A DNA stretch of 64,000 nucleotides from an uncultured Rhodopila sp. Its GTDB lineage: Bacteria > Pseudomonadota > Alphaproteobacteria > Acetobacterales > Acetobacteraceae. The position numbers and the translations under genes were made by a program. The stretch is taken from positions 62,001-126,000 of the forward strand of contig NZ_CAJATU010000063.1 of the NCBI RefSeq assembly GCF_903944925.1, read 5' to 3'. The notes under the pieces are model-generated. The model made no database searches. It was not told where the DNA came from and was given only the letters and a program-made list of their open reading frames with translations. Below, piece by piece: positions 45,946 through 54,611 of the stretch; positions within the stretch are counted from its first letter, which is position 1, and each line of letters opens with the position of its first letter.

Positions 45946-47094
45946 ATGACACCAACGCAATTCGCACTGTCTGTCCCGGAACAGCATCTGGCCGATCTCC
46001 GGGCGAGGCTTGCGCTGACGCGTTTCCCCGACCAGGCCCCGAACGCGCCCTGGGCCTATGGCACCGACCTGGACTACATGAAATCGCTTGTCTCCTACTG
46101 GCACAACCAGTTCGACTGGCGGGCGCAGGAGGCGCTGCTGAACGCCTTCCCGCAGTTCAAGGTCTCGCTGCCGGATGTCGATATGCATTACCTGCACGTG
46201 CCTGGGCGGGGGCCGTCGCCGATGCCGCTGCTGCTGATGCATGGCTGGCCCGGCTCGGTGTTCGAATTCGTCGATATCATCCCGCGGCTGACCGATCCCA
46301 CCCGTTTCGGCGGCGATCCGGCCGATGCGTTCACCGTGGTGGCGCCTTCGCTGCCCGGCTACGGCCTGTCGTTCAGGCCGGGGCAGAAACGGTTCAGCAT
46401 CGAGGAGATCGCCGAGCGGTTTTCGACCCTGATGACTGACGTGCTGGGATACCGGCGCTACGGCGCGCAGGGCGGCGACTACGGCGCCTTCACCGCCTCT
46501 CGCCTCGGTCACGCCCGGGCAGACCAGGTGATCGGCATTCACATCAACCTGCTTGCCGTTCGCCGCGACGGCCCGCCCCCGACCGAACCGACCGAGGCGG
46601 AACAGCGCTATTTCGCCGATCTCGCCGACTGGCTGAAGGAGGAAACCGGATACCAGTGGATTCAGGGCACCAAGCCGCAAACCCTGGCCTATGCACTGAC
46701 GGATTCGCCTTCCGGCCTGGCCGCGTGGATCGCGGAGAAGTTCCGCACCTGGACGGACTGCGGCGGCGACCCGGAAACCGCCGTCAGCCGCGATCGCATG
46801 CTGGCGAACATTTCATTATACTGGTTCACCGGCGCCATCGGCTCTTCGTTCTGGCCTTACTATGCCCGAATGCACGGCGGATGGCCGATTCCGCGCAGCG
46901 GAACGGTGGATGTGCCGATGGGGTATTGCGAATTTCCGAAGGAAATCGTTCGTCCGCCGCGATCCGTTGCGGAACGCGTGTACACCGACATCCGGCGCTG
47001 GACGGCGATGCCGCGCGGCGGTCATTTCGCCGCGATGGAACAGCCCGAGGCGCTGGCCCGGGAGGTTTCGGCGTTCTTCCGCGATTTGCGATAG
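45946..47094 (+). CDS. Epoxide hydrolase (EHN domain, alpha/beta hydrolase)
   Basis: A 382-residue microsomal-type epoxide hydrolase. An N-terminal EHN domain (about 3-105; DLRARLALTRFPD) is followed by an alpha/beta hydrolase core with oxyanion HGWPGS (about 98-103), nucleophile Asp in AQGGDYGAF (about 178) and catalytic His in GGHFAAMEQPE (about 360). It should open an epoxide to a diol. AGGAGG (45931-45936) precedes the ATG. A second MFS transporter follows 79 bases downstream on the same strand and may import the substrate. Confidence 0.92.
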   Translation: MTPTQFALSVPEQHLADLRARLALTRFPDQAPNAPWAYGTDLDYMKSLVSYWHNQFDWRAQEALLNAFPQFKVSLPDVDMHYLHVPGRGPSPMPLLLMHGWPGSVFEFVDIIPRLTDPTRFGGDPADAFTVVAPSLPGYGLSFRPGQKRFSIEEIAERFSTLMTDVLGYRRYGAQGGDYGAFTASRLGHARADQVIGIHINLLAVRRDGPPPTEPTEAEQRYFADLADWLKEETGYQWIQGTKPQTLAYALTDSPSGLAAWIAEKFRTWTDCGGDPETAVSRDRMLANISLYWFTGAIGSSFWPYYARMHGGWPIPRSGTVDVPMGYCEFPKEIVRPPRSVAERVYTDIRRWTAMPRGGHFAAMEQPEALAREVSAFFRDLR

Positions 47095-47173
47095 TCCTTC
47101 GTCTTGCCAGCGCCCGGCGGGGCGTGCAGGGTCGCGCCAAGGCCCGGCACAGGGCGGCCCCCGGGAGGACAAG

Positions 47174-48481
47174 ATGCTGCAAACGAAGACGGCGCCTGCG
47201 GACACGGTTGGCGCGCCGGTTGGCCACTATCGCTGGACGATTATCGGCCTGCTGTTCGTCATTACGACGATAAACTACATGGATCGCAACCTGCTTGGCG
47301 TGCTGAAGCCGACGATCCAGGGCGATCTGCATTTCAATGAGACCGAATACGGGCAGATCGTCTTCGCCTTCAGCATGGCCTATGCCGCCGGCTATGCCAG
47401 CATGGGCGCCTTCACAGACAAGGTCGGCGTTCGCATCGGCCTCGCGGTCGCGGCGATGATCTGGTGCGCGGCCTCGGCAGCGCACGGACTGGTTACCGGC
47501 GTGACCGGTTTCATCTTTGCCCGGATCGCGCTCGGGATTGGGGAGGGCGGCAATTTCCCGACCTGCATCAAGTCGGTCGCCACCTGGTTCCCGGTGCGGG
47601 ACCGGGCACTCGCCACGGGTATTTTCAACTCCGGCAGCAATGTCGGCGGATTGGTGGCGCCGCTGATCGCGGCATTCGTTACTTCGCTATGGGGGTGGCA
47701 GGCGGCGTTCTACGTCACCGGCTTCGTCGGCTTCGTTTGGGTTGCGTTCTGGTGGGCGATTTATCGCGCTCCGGAGGAGCATCCCCGGGTCACCGCGGCG
47801 GAACTGGCCTATATTCACAGCGACCAGGACGTGCCGGCCAAGCCGATAGCCTGGTCCCGGTTACTGCAATATCCCGGGACGTGGACGTATATTATCGGTG
47901 CCGTGCTGACCAATCCGGTTTGGTGGTTCTACAACAACTGGGTGCCGAGCTTCCTGTTCTCGAAATACCACGTCAACCTGATGGCGCTGGGGCTGCCGCT
48001 GGTGGTCATCTACCTGATGACGGATGTCGGCTCGATCGTCGGCGGCTGGGTGTCGGGGCGGTTGATCAAGTCCGGGTTCGGGGTTTTCACCTCCCGCAAG
48101 CTGGCGCTGCTGGGCTGCGCGCTGTGCACGGTGCCGGTTTTCATGGCGCCCGATGCCGATTCCATCTGGGTCTCGGTCCTGCTGATTGGCCTGGCGATGG
48201 CGGCGCATCAGGGGTTTTCGGCAAACCTGTTCACCATGGTTTCGGATACGATGCCAAAGGCCGCGGTGGCGGGCGCCGTCGGCCTGGGCGGATCGATCAG
48301 TTCGGTGCTGAGCGGGTTCTCGGCAATTTTCGTCGGGCGGCTTCTGGATGCGACGCATAACAACTACACGCTGCTGTTCTTCATCGGCGCGGCGGCCTAC
48401 GTGGTGGCGACGTTGGCGATCCATTTCCTGCTGCCGCGGCATCGGGCCGATCTGATCGGATCGATGTCGGCTGCGGAGTAG
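47174..48481 (+). CDS. MFS transporter, hexuronate/organic anion type
   Basis: A 435-residue transporter with twelve helices and ACS-family signatures: INYMDRNLLGVLKPTIQGDL, GAFTDKVGVRIGLAVAAMIW and ARIALGIGEGGNFPTCIKSVATWFP. It resembles ExuT-like uptake systems for sugar acids. GGGAGGA precedes the ATG at 47174; the long in-frame upstream extension is epoxide-hydrolase sequence read in another frame. It may form an operon with the epoxide hydrolase. A 38-nt inverted repeat follows its stop. Confidence 0.88.
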   Translation: MLQTKTAPADTVGAPVGHYRWTIIGLLFVITTINYMDRNLLGVLKPTIQGDLHFNETEYGQIVFAFSMAYAAGYASMGAFTDKVGVRIGLAVAAMIWCAASAAHGLVTGVTGFIFARIALGIGEGGNFPTCIKSVATWFPVRDRALATGIFNSGSNVGGLVAPLIAAFVTSLWGWQAAFYVTGFVGFVWVAFWWAIYRAPEEHPRVTAAELAYIHSDQDVPAKPIAWSRLLQYPGTWTYIIGAVLTNPVWWFYNNWVPSFLFSKYHVNLMALGLPLVVIYLMTDVGSIVGGWVSGRLIKSGFGVFTSRKLALLGCALCTVPVFMAPDADSIWVSVLLIGLAMAAHQGFSANLFTMVSDTMPKAAVAGAVGLGGSISSVLSGFSAIFVGRLLDATHNNYTLLFFIGAAAYVVATLAIHFLLPRHRADLIGSMSAAE

Positions 48482-48508
48482 GGTGGGAGGGCAGCAAAAA
48501 GGAAGATC

Positions 48509-48638
48509 TGACATGGATTTTCACGGATTAAGGGCACAGATTACACGGAAAACCCCAACGACAAAGCAGGGCGGTCCGACCCGACGCATTCGACTGTTCA
48601 GTGTAATCTGTGCCCTTAATCCGTGAAAATCCGTGTCA
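48509..48638. repeat. Long inverted repeat, 38-nt arms
   Basis: Arms at 48509-48546 and 48601-48638 are complementary at 37 of 38 positions and are unusually AT-rich (core CACGGATTAAGGGCACAG). A 54-base spacer separates them. The sequence is unlike the GGCCGG palindromes elsewhere in this window. It starts 28 bases after the MFS stop and lies before hpnK, where it could form a terminator-like hairpin or be a small non-autonomous mobile element. Confidence 0.8.
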
Positions 48639-48736
48639 CGACTTGCCTTGCTTACAGCCCCCCGGGCCGCTCGATGTCCGAAGGTGCTGCGGGCAGGCGA
48701 CTGGACGAACGCTGCCGTATCCGTCAGCAAGCCGGC

Positions 48737-49531
48737 ATGAAAACCGTCACCTTCTCCGCCGACGATTTCGGCCTTACCGACTCCGTCAACGAGGGCATCG
48801 AGCGTGCCCACCGCGACGGCGTCCTCCAGGCCGCCAGCCTGATGGTTGCCGCCCCGGCGGCAGCCGATGCCGTCCGCCGCGCCCGCGCCAATCCGTCGCT
48901 GCGTGTCGGCCTGCACCTGGTGGTCATCGAGGGGCCGGCAGTTCTGCCGCCCGCCACGATTCCGCGCCTTGTGGACGCAACCGGCACGTTCCCCTCCGAT
49001 CAGCTTCGGCTCGGCATCGACTATTTCTTCCGCCCGCGTATCCGCCGCCAGCTTGAGGCGGAAATCCGCGCGCAGTTCGCCGCCTTCGCTGCCACCGGGC
49101 TGCGACTGGACCACGCCAACGCGCACAAGCACATGCACCTTCACCCGACGGTCGGGGCGATGATGCTGCGCATCGGCCGCGAGTTCGGCCTGGACCGCAT
49201 CCGCATCCCCGCCGAACCGCCCGCCGTCCTGGCGCGTTGCGGCACCAGCGCCGGCATCGGCGATGCGGTGCTGTACCGCTGGACAAATGTCCTCCGCCGC
49301 CAGGCCCGCGCCGCCGGCGTCGCCACCAACGATCACTGTTTCGGCCTGGCCTGGAGCGGCCACATGACAGCCGAGCGCGTCCGCCGCCTGCTGGCCAACC
49401 TGCCGGACGGCGACAGCGAAATCTACTTCCACCCGGCGGCCCGCCCTGATGCGGTGCTACAGCGGCTGATGCCGGACTATGAGCACGAAGCCGAACTCGC
49501 CGCGCTGTTGGAGGCCGGAACAAACGCCTGA
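48737..49531 (+). CDS. hpnK: Hopanoid biosynthesis-associated deacetylase HpnK (ChbG/YdjC family)
   Basis: A 264-residue protein of the ChbG/HpnK carbohydrate-deacetylase family. Metal and catalytic residues are present: FSADDFGLTDSVNEGI (about 6-21), GLHLVV, and the HANAHKHMHLHP motif (about 127-138). HpnK is required for processing the side chain of bacteriohopane polyols. The rest of a hopanoid cluster is not in the window, so this is a detached copy. The ATG at 48737 gives the family N-terminus; no clear ribosome-binding site is seen. A 38-nt inverted repeat precedes it. Confidence 0.85.
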   Translation: MKTVTFSADDFGLTDSVNEGIERAHRDGVLQAASLMVAAPAAADAVRRARANPSLRVGLHLVVIEGPAVLPPATIPRLVDATGTFPSDQLRLGIDYFFRPRIRRQLEAEIRAQFAAFAATGLRLDHANAHKHMHLHPTVGAMMLRIGREFGLDRIRIPAEPPAVLARCGTSAGIGDAVLYRWTNVLRRQARAAGVATNDHCFGLAWSGHMTAERVRRLLANLPDGDSEIYFHPAARPDAVLQRLMPDYEHEAELAALLEAGTNA

Positions 49532-49602
49532 GCCCCCTCTTGCTGCCGCCGCAACAAACCCGCAAATATGCCGCCAACGGGGACTGGCCGCAGGAGACCG
49601 CT

Positions 49603-50259
49603 TTGGCGAAAGCTGCCGCGAACAGGCAGGGTACGGCGACAGACGTGCTCTGCCTGAAAATAACGTTGCGCCACATCAAGCCGCCGATATGGCGCCGCAT
49701 CCTGGTGCCCGGTTGCATGACCTTGGCCGACCTGCATCTCGCGATCCAGGCGGCCATGGGGTGGCAAAATGGCCACCTGCACGCCTTCGATATCAACGGC
49801 GAGCAATACGGCGACCCGTCGATGATGGACGACGTCGCCAGCGAGCGCCGGCTGAAGCTCAACACTCTGGCCAACAGCGGCGTCACACGTTTCACATACA
49901 CATACGACTTCGGCGACGACTGGGAGCACGAGGTCCTGATCGAGAAGGCTCCCTCCGCCCACTCCGCGACAGCCTTCCCGGCCTGCGTCGGCGGCAAGCG
50001 CAACTGTCCGCCGGAGGATTGCGGCGGCCCGTGGGGCTATGCGGACCTGCTGCCCATCCTGGCCGATCCGGCCAATCCGCAATACAAAGAGATGCAGGAG
50101 TGGATCGGCGGGGCGTTCGATCCTGAAGCGTTTTCGGTCGAGGATGCCGACGCGAGCCTGGCGGCGTTCTTCGGCCGGAAGGAACCGGCGGCGGATGCGG
50201 AATCGCGCGCTCCGGCGCCGAAGCCTGCCCGCAAGCGCAAGGCTGTTCCATCGCCATAA
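49603..50259 (+). CDS. Plasmid pRiA4b ORF-3-like protein
   Basis: A 218-residue protein of the PRiA4_ORF3 family (PF07929). The hallmark LKITLRHIKPPIWRRILVPG, AIQAAMGW...HLHAF, YTYDFGDDWEHEVLIE and CPPEDCGGPWGYADLL blocks are all present. The family's function is unknown; it is often found on plasmids and mobile regions. A TTG at 49603 is preferred because AGGAG is seven bases upstream; an earlier TTG at 49540 has no such site. A basic tail (PARKRKAV) ends the protein. It stands between hpnK and an acyl-CoA ligase on the same strand. Confidence 0.82.
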   Translation: MAKAAANRQGTATDVLCLKITLRHIKPPIWRRILVPGCMTLADLHLAIQAAMGWQNGHLHAFDINGEQYGDPSMMDDVASERRLKLNTLANSGVTRFTYTYDFGDDWEHEVLIEKAPSAHSATAFPACVGGKRNCPPEDCGGPWGYADLLPILADPANPQYKEMQEWIGGAFDPEAFSVEDADASLAAFFGRKEPAADAESRAPAPKPARKRKAVPSP

Positions 50260-50356
50260 CCAAAGCGCGCGGGCCGATTGCGACGGCCCCGTTAGCAGAT
50301 TATGAACGCGGCTTCATCAGGCTCGCCGAAAGCGCGTGCCAGGGAGAGACGCCGCC

Positions 50357-51988
50357 ATGACCAGCCCGTACGACCAACTGCCGAAGAATCAGGCCAATTA
50401 TGCGCCTCTGACGCCGCTGACCTTCATCGAGCGGGCGGCGTATGTCTACCCGGACAAGCTGTCGGTGATCCATGGCGATGTGCGCTTCACCTGGAAGCAG
50501 ACCTATGCGCGCGCGCGGCGCCTTGCCTCCGCCCTGTCGCAGCATGGCATCGGCAAGAACCACACGGTTGCGGTGATGGCGCCCAACACTCCGCCGATGG
50601 TCGAAGCGGCGTTCGGCGTCCCGATGTGCGGCGCTGTGCTGAACACGCTGAACACCCGCCTCGACGCCCCGACCATCGCGTTCATGCTCAAGCATGGCGA
50701 GGCGAAGGCGCTGATTACCGACCGGGAGTTCTCGCCGGTCATCGAAGAGGCGCTGGCGCTGCTGGAGACGAAGCCGCTGGTGATCGACATCGACGACCCT
50801 GAATGGACCGGCGGCAAGCTGCTGGGTGCGACGACGTATGAGGCATTCCTGGCGGGCGGCGATCCGGACTACGCTTGGCAGAATCCGGCCGACGAGTGGG
50901 ACGCCATCGCGCTGAACTACACCTCCGGCACCACGGGCGACCCGAAGGGCGTGGTGTACCACCATCGCGGCGCGCACCTGAACGCGATCAGCAACATCCT
51001 GAACTGGGGGATGCAGCAGCACGCGGTGTATCTGTGGACGCTGCCGATGTTCCACTGCAACGGCTGGTGCTTCCCGTGGACGGTGGCGGAACGCGCCGGG
51101 ATCAATGTCTGTCTGCGCCGGATCGACGCAAAATCGGTGCTGGACGCCATCCGCGATCATGAAGTGACGCATATGTGCGGCGCGCCGATTGTCTACGCCA
51201 TGCTGATCAATGCGCCGAAGGAGTTGCGGGAGGAGATCACGCATCGCATTGCCGGGCAGGTGGCCGGTGCGGCGCCTCCCGCGGCGATCATCGAAGGCGC
51301 CGATCAGATGGGCATCGAACTCACGCATGTGTACGGGCTGACCGAGGTATACGGGCCGGCCAGTGTCTGCTCCAAGCAAGAGTCCTGGGCGTTCCTGCCG
51401 ATCGACCGCCGCGCCGAACGCAACGGCCGGCAAGGGGTGCGGACGCCATTGCAGGAGGCGATGGCGGTGCTTAATCCGGAAACAATGGAATCCGTGCCGT
51501 GGGACGGCGAGACCATGGGCGAGATCATGTTCCGCGGCAACATTACGATGAAAGGCTACCTGAAGAACCCGTCCGCCACGGACAAGGCGTTCGAAGGCGG
51601 CTGGTTCCATACCGGCGACCTCGCGGTGATGCAGCCCGACGGGTACGCGAAAATCCGCGACCGCTCGAAGGACATCATCATCTCCGGCGGCGAGAACATC
51701 TCATCCATTGAGGTCGAGGATACGCTGTATCGCCACCCGGCGGTGCTGAGCGCCGCGGTGGTGGCGCAACCGGACGAGAAATGGGGCGAGACCCCCTGCG
51801 CCTTCATCGAACTGAAAGTCGGCGCCACGGCGACAGCGGACGAACTGCGTGACTTCTGCCGCGAGCACATGGCCCGGTTCAAGGTGCCGAAGACGTTCGT
51901 GTTCCGGGAGATTCCGAAGACGTCCACGGGGAAGATCCAGAAATTCGTGCTGCGGGCGCTGGCGAAGTCTTCCTCGGCGATCGAGTAG
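50357..51988 (+). CDS. Acyl-CoA synthetase (AMP-binding family)
   Basis: A 543-residue adenylate-forming enzyme. Core motifs: ALNYTSGTTGDPKGVVYHH (about 189-207), HVYGLTEVYGP, GWFHTGDLAV and RSKDIIISGGENISSIEVED, with the C-terminal catalytic lysine in KTSTGKIQK (about 530). It activates a carboxylic acid to its CoA thioester; it resembles medium-chain and methylmercaptopropionate (DmdB-like) ligases rather than 4-coumarate ligases. A crotonase gene lies convergent, 48 bases downstream, consistent with acyl-CoA breakdown. Confidence 0.92.
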   Translation: MTSPYDQLPKNQANYAPLTPLTFIERAAYVYPDKLSVIHGDVRFTWKQTYARARRLASALSQHGIGKNHTVAVMAPNTPPMVEAAFGVPMCGAVLNTLNTRLDAPTIAFMLKHGEAKALITDREFSPVIEEALALLETKPLVIDIDDPEWTGGKLLGATTYEAFLAGGDPDYAWQNPADEWDAIALNYTSGTTGDPKGVVYHHRGAHLNAISNILNWGMQQHAVYLWTLPMFHCNGWCFPWTVAERAGINVCLRRIDAKSVLDAIRDHEVTHMCGAPIVYAMLINAPKELREEITHRIAGQVAGAAPPAAIIEGADQMGIELTHVYGLTEVYGPASVCSKQESWAFLPIDRRAERNGRQGVRTPLQEAMAVLNPETMESVPWDGETMGEIMFRGNITMKGYLKNPSATDKAFEGGWFHTGDLAVMQPDGYAKIRDRSKDIIISGGENISSIEVEDTLYRHPAVLSAAVVAQPDEKWGETPCAFIELKVGATATADELRDFCREHMARFKVPKTFVFREIPKTSTGKIQKFVLRALAKSSSAIE

Positions 51989-52036
51989 GGCGCGGCGGCG
52001 GCAATCGCGCACCGTCCAGGCCTCGCCCCGGCCCGA

Positions 52037-52891
52037 TCAATCCGGGTCGCGACCGCTGACCGACGCGTACCCGTTGCCGAACGCTGCATCCCGCTGCTGG
52101 AACGCATGCTTGACGCCGTGCTCGCGCATCGTCTCCCGGAACGCCCGTGCCTTCGGGGCGAGGTGCCCGCGCGCGTCGATTTCCGCGCCGATGCGCTGGA
52201 TCGTTCGCGCGCCCATCAGTTCCAGCCCCAGATTGACGATACGCTTGTTGGCCGACAGCAAATGCGGATCGACCAGGCCCATGCGGTCGGCCAGCCGCGT
52301 CACCTCGTCTTCAAGCTGCTCCGCCGGATAGGATTTCAGCGCCAGCCCGATCGCGGCCGCATCTTTCCCGCTCAGGCTGTCGCCGGTCAGCAGCAATCGT
52401 TTTGCCCATTGCGGGCCGCAATGATACAGCCACATCGACCCCGGCGGCGTGCCGAGGTCGCGCACCGGCGGGAAGCCGATACGAGCATCGTCGGCGACGA
52501 TGATCAGGTCGCAAAACCACGCGAGTTCCGTACCGATGCCGATACAGGTCCCCTGCACCTGAGCAATGACAGGCTTGTGCATATCGAAAATCTGCACTCG
52601 CATCCTCTGGCCTTGCTCCAGCCGCCAGATGTCGTCGTCGATTTCGTCCCGCCCGCGATACTCCGGTCCCCGGCCGCTGGAATATTCGGTCAGGTCAGCG
52701 CCGGCGCAAAAATGCGGGCCGGCGCCGCGCAGCACGACGCAATGCACGGCGTTGTGCTCGTCGGCTTCCAGAAGGGCGGCGTTGAGTTCGCGCAACAGCC
52801 TGCCGCTGAGCGCATTGCGGCGTTCGGGCCGGTTCAGTGTGACGACCGCGGTGCCGCCGCGGATGGCGTAGGTGATCTGTTCGAAGTCCAT
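52037..52891 (-). CDS. Enoyl-CoA hydratase/isomerase family protein
   Basis: A 284-residue crotonase-fold protein. The oxyanion-hole motif HFCAGADLTE (about 60-69) and CIGIGTELAWFCDLI with the first active-site glutamate (about 120) are present. The second glutamate expected in the QPE-like segment is missing: the sequence reads FPPVRDLGTPPGS, with Val in that place. It may therefore be an isomerase, a hydrolase or another crotonase-superfamily activity rather than a classical hydratase. Convergent with the acyl-CoA ligase. Confidence 0.82.
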   Translation of the reverse strand: MDFEQITYAIRGGTAVVTLNRPERRNALSGRLLRELNAALLEADEHNAVHCVVLRGAGPHFCAGADLTEYSSGRGPEYRGRDEIDDDIWRLEQGQRMRVQIFDMHKPVIAQVQGTCIGIGTELAWFCDLIIVADDARIGFPPVRDLGTPPGSMWLYHCGPQWAKRLLLTGDSLSGKDAAAIGLALKSYPAEQLEDEVTRLADRMGLVDPHLLSANKRIVNLGLELMGARTIQRIGAEIDARGHLAPKARAFRETMREHGVKHAFQQRDAAFGNGYASVSGRDPD

Positions 52892-52987
52892 GCTGTCCGT
52901 CCTCCGCTCGATGTCCTCGCTGCCGCAAATTTACCGGAGGGCAAGGATCGGCACCAGCGCAGGGCGACGTATCGCTTCGGCTGCGCC

Positions 52988-53557
52988 TCAGTCCACCTGT
53001 CCGAGGCTCTCGGCGACGAAGCGGCCAAGCCCGGCCGCTGAAAACGGCTTGGCCAGCAATTTTTCCCCGACGAGGCTGTGGGCGTGACGATAGCCGCTGA
53101 TGAAAACGACCCTCAGCCCCGGAAAGTCGTGCCGCAGCCGGGCTGCCAACCGGGTCCCGTCCTCCTCGGGCATGACGACGTCGGTGACGACCAGATCGAG
53201 TTTGCCGACAGTGTGGGCGATCGCGTAGGCCGCTTTGGCGCTGGCAGCCTCGACGACAGTATAACCAAAATCCGTCAGCATTTCACTGACCACTTCGCGG
53301 ACATTGTCGTCGTCGTCAACGACGAGTATTGTAATGCTACCATCCCGCAACGGGCCGCCGGCGGGAGCGTCGGCGGCCTTGCCGTCCATCGCGCCGCCGC
53401 GCGGCTTCTCTTCGCCGGTGGCGCAAATCCCGCCGAACGCCCCGGCATCGGGCGAAAGATACGAGGCGGCCTGCATAAATCCGAAGGTCCTGGCGCCCGG
53501 CGCCCGGGTCCGCCTGCGTGTTCCGGGGCCGAACTGTATGTCATTGACTGCGTTCAT
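52988..53557 (-). CDS. Single-domain response regulator with long N-terminal extension
   Basis: A 189-residue protein with a C-terminal receiver (about 76-185: ILVVDDDDNVRE, acceptor Asp in LVVTDVVMPEEDG, VFISGY, and LLAKPFS) and a roughly 70-residue N-terminal region rich in Gly, Pro and Arg with no recognised domain. No output domain follows, so it may act in phosphorelay with the hybrid kinase at 55.0-57.2 kb. The start at 53557 is preferred; an upstream ATG at 53647 would be almost leaderless from the mapped promoter-like site. The N-terminal region is unlike neighbouring proteins. Confidence 0.82.
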   Translation of the reverse strand: MNAVNDIQFGPGTRRRTRAPGARTFGFMQAASYLSPDAGAFGGICATGEEKPRGGAMDGKAADAPAGGPLRDGSITILVVDDDDNVREVVSEMLTDFGYTVVEAASAKAAYAIAHTVGKLDLVVTDVVMPEEDGTRLAARLRHDFPGLRVVFISGYRHAHSLVGEKLLAKPFSAAGLGRFVAESLGQVD

Positions 53558-53662
53558 CACTCGCCCCGACTGTTTGAGGGGCATTGGTAGGCTCGATGCG
53601 GCATGCCGCAAACTCAGGAAATTCCCTACGGCAAGCCGTTTGGTCATCGGAAGCCGGCGGCA

Positions 53663-53691
53663 AATATATTATTCTCGCATATTTGGCTCAA
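53663..53691 (-). promoter_or_regulatory. Sigma-70 type promoter for the response regulator
   Basis: On the minus strand TTGAGC (53691-53686) is followed after exactly 17 bases by TATATT (53668-53663). It sits in an AT-rich island and would give a leader of about 100 bases before the ATG at 53557. Confidence 0.6.
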
Positions 53692-53770
53692 GAGAGCAAA
53701 AAAACACCGATACTCAACAAAAGACACGGCAAGCTCGTTACGAAGTCATCGCGAGGCCTGGTGTCGTGCA

Positions 53771-54400
53771 TCAAAAGTGGCCCAGCAGCGCCCGCAGGAC
53801 GCCGATCCGTACGAGGGCGTAAGGTGTATCGACTTTGAGCTTCTCGTATAGATGCGAGCGATGTGTTTCAATGGTCTTCGGGCTCACGCCAAGTTCGTTG
53901 GCGACTTGCTTGGTCGATAAGCCCCGGGTGAAACCATCGAACACCTCGCGCTCACGCGGGGACAGGGTGGAAATCCGGAAACCCGCCGCGGCCGCCTCGC
54001 TCCGCAGGCTGACGGTTGTCGTGGCCTGCTGCATGGCGGCATGCAGAGTCCGCAACAATATCGCCGGGTCCAACGGCTTGTTCAGGAAATCGACCGCGCC
54101 CGCGCGCATCGCTTCAACCACCAGGGGCGTCTCGGCATATCCGCTGATGACAATGACGGGCAGCCGGTTCGGTCGGCGGCTCAGTTCCTCCACCAGCCGG
54201 ACACCGTCCATCCGCGGCAATCGCACATCGGTGATCAGGCATCCGGTCAGCTCCGGCGTGTGGTCCAGCAGGAACGCCTCCGCCGACTCATAACTTTTGA
54301 CGACCAGTCCGGCCACTTGCAGGTGCAAACAAAGCCGATCGCGGGCTTCCGGATCGTCCTCGACAACGAAAACGGTTGGAATCGCTGGTTCGATCTGCAT
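53771..54400 (-). CDS. FixJ/NarL-type response regulator with LuxR HTH
   Basis: A 209-residue two-domain regulator. Receiver: VFVVEDDPEARDR, acceptor Asp58 in CLITDVRLPRMDG, VISGY and LNKPLDP. A GerE/LuxR helix-turn-helix occupies about 143-200 (STLSPREREVFDGFTRGLSTKQVANELGVSP). The FixJ-like receiver suggests activation by an adjacent PAS kinase. It is downstream of the PYP-like gene and hybrid kinase on the same strand, with a 211-base gap, making it the probable DNA-binding output of that cluster. Confidence 0.92.
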   Translation of the reverse strand: MQIEPAIPTVFVVEDDPEARDRLCLHLQVAGLVVKSYESAEAFLLDHTPELTGCLITDVRLPRMDGVRLVEELSRRPNRLPVIVISGYAETPLVVEAMRAGAVDFLNKPLDPAILLRTLHAAMQQATTTVSLRSEAAAAGFRISTLSPREREVFDGFTRGLSTKQVANELGVSPKTIETHRSHLYEKLKVDTPYALVRIGVLRALLGHF

Positions 54401-54611
54401 GACGGTTGTCCGTTGCCAGCCGGCTCGTGCATGAAGAACGCATTACCTCAGTGGCGGTGGCTGGCCCGGTCTCCAACGGGTCGCAACCACCGGTGGCCTC
54501 GACTTAGTCTCGCTTCAACAAACCGGCTATATCGCCAGCGATACTACACGCTTAAACCCTCACCCGCGCCGCACGTTTTCTTGGGTAGCGATCCCTCGCG
54601 GGAATTCGGGC

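Noticed and set aside
50357-51988. Idea that the acyl-CoA ligase supplies p-coumaroyl-CoA for the PYP-like protein
   Set aside because: Its motifs resemble medium-chain/DmdB-type ligases, it is 3 kb away in the opposite orientation and no ammonia-lyase is nearby.
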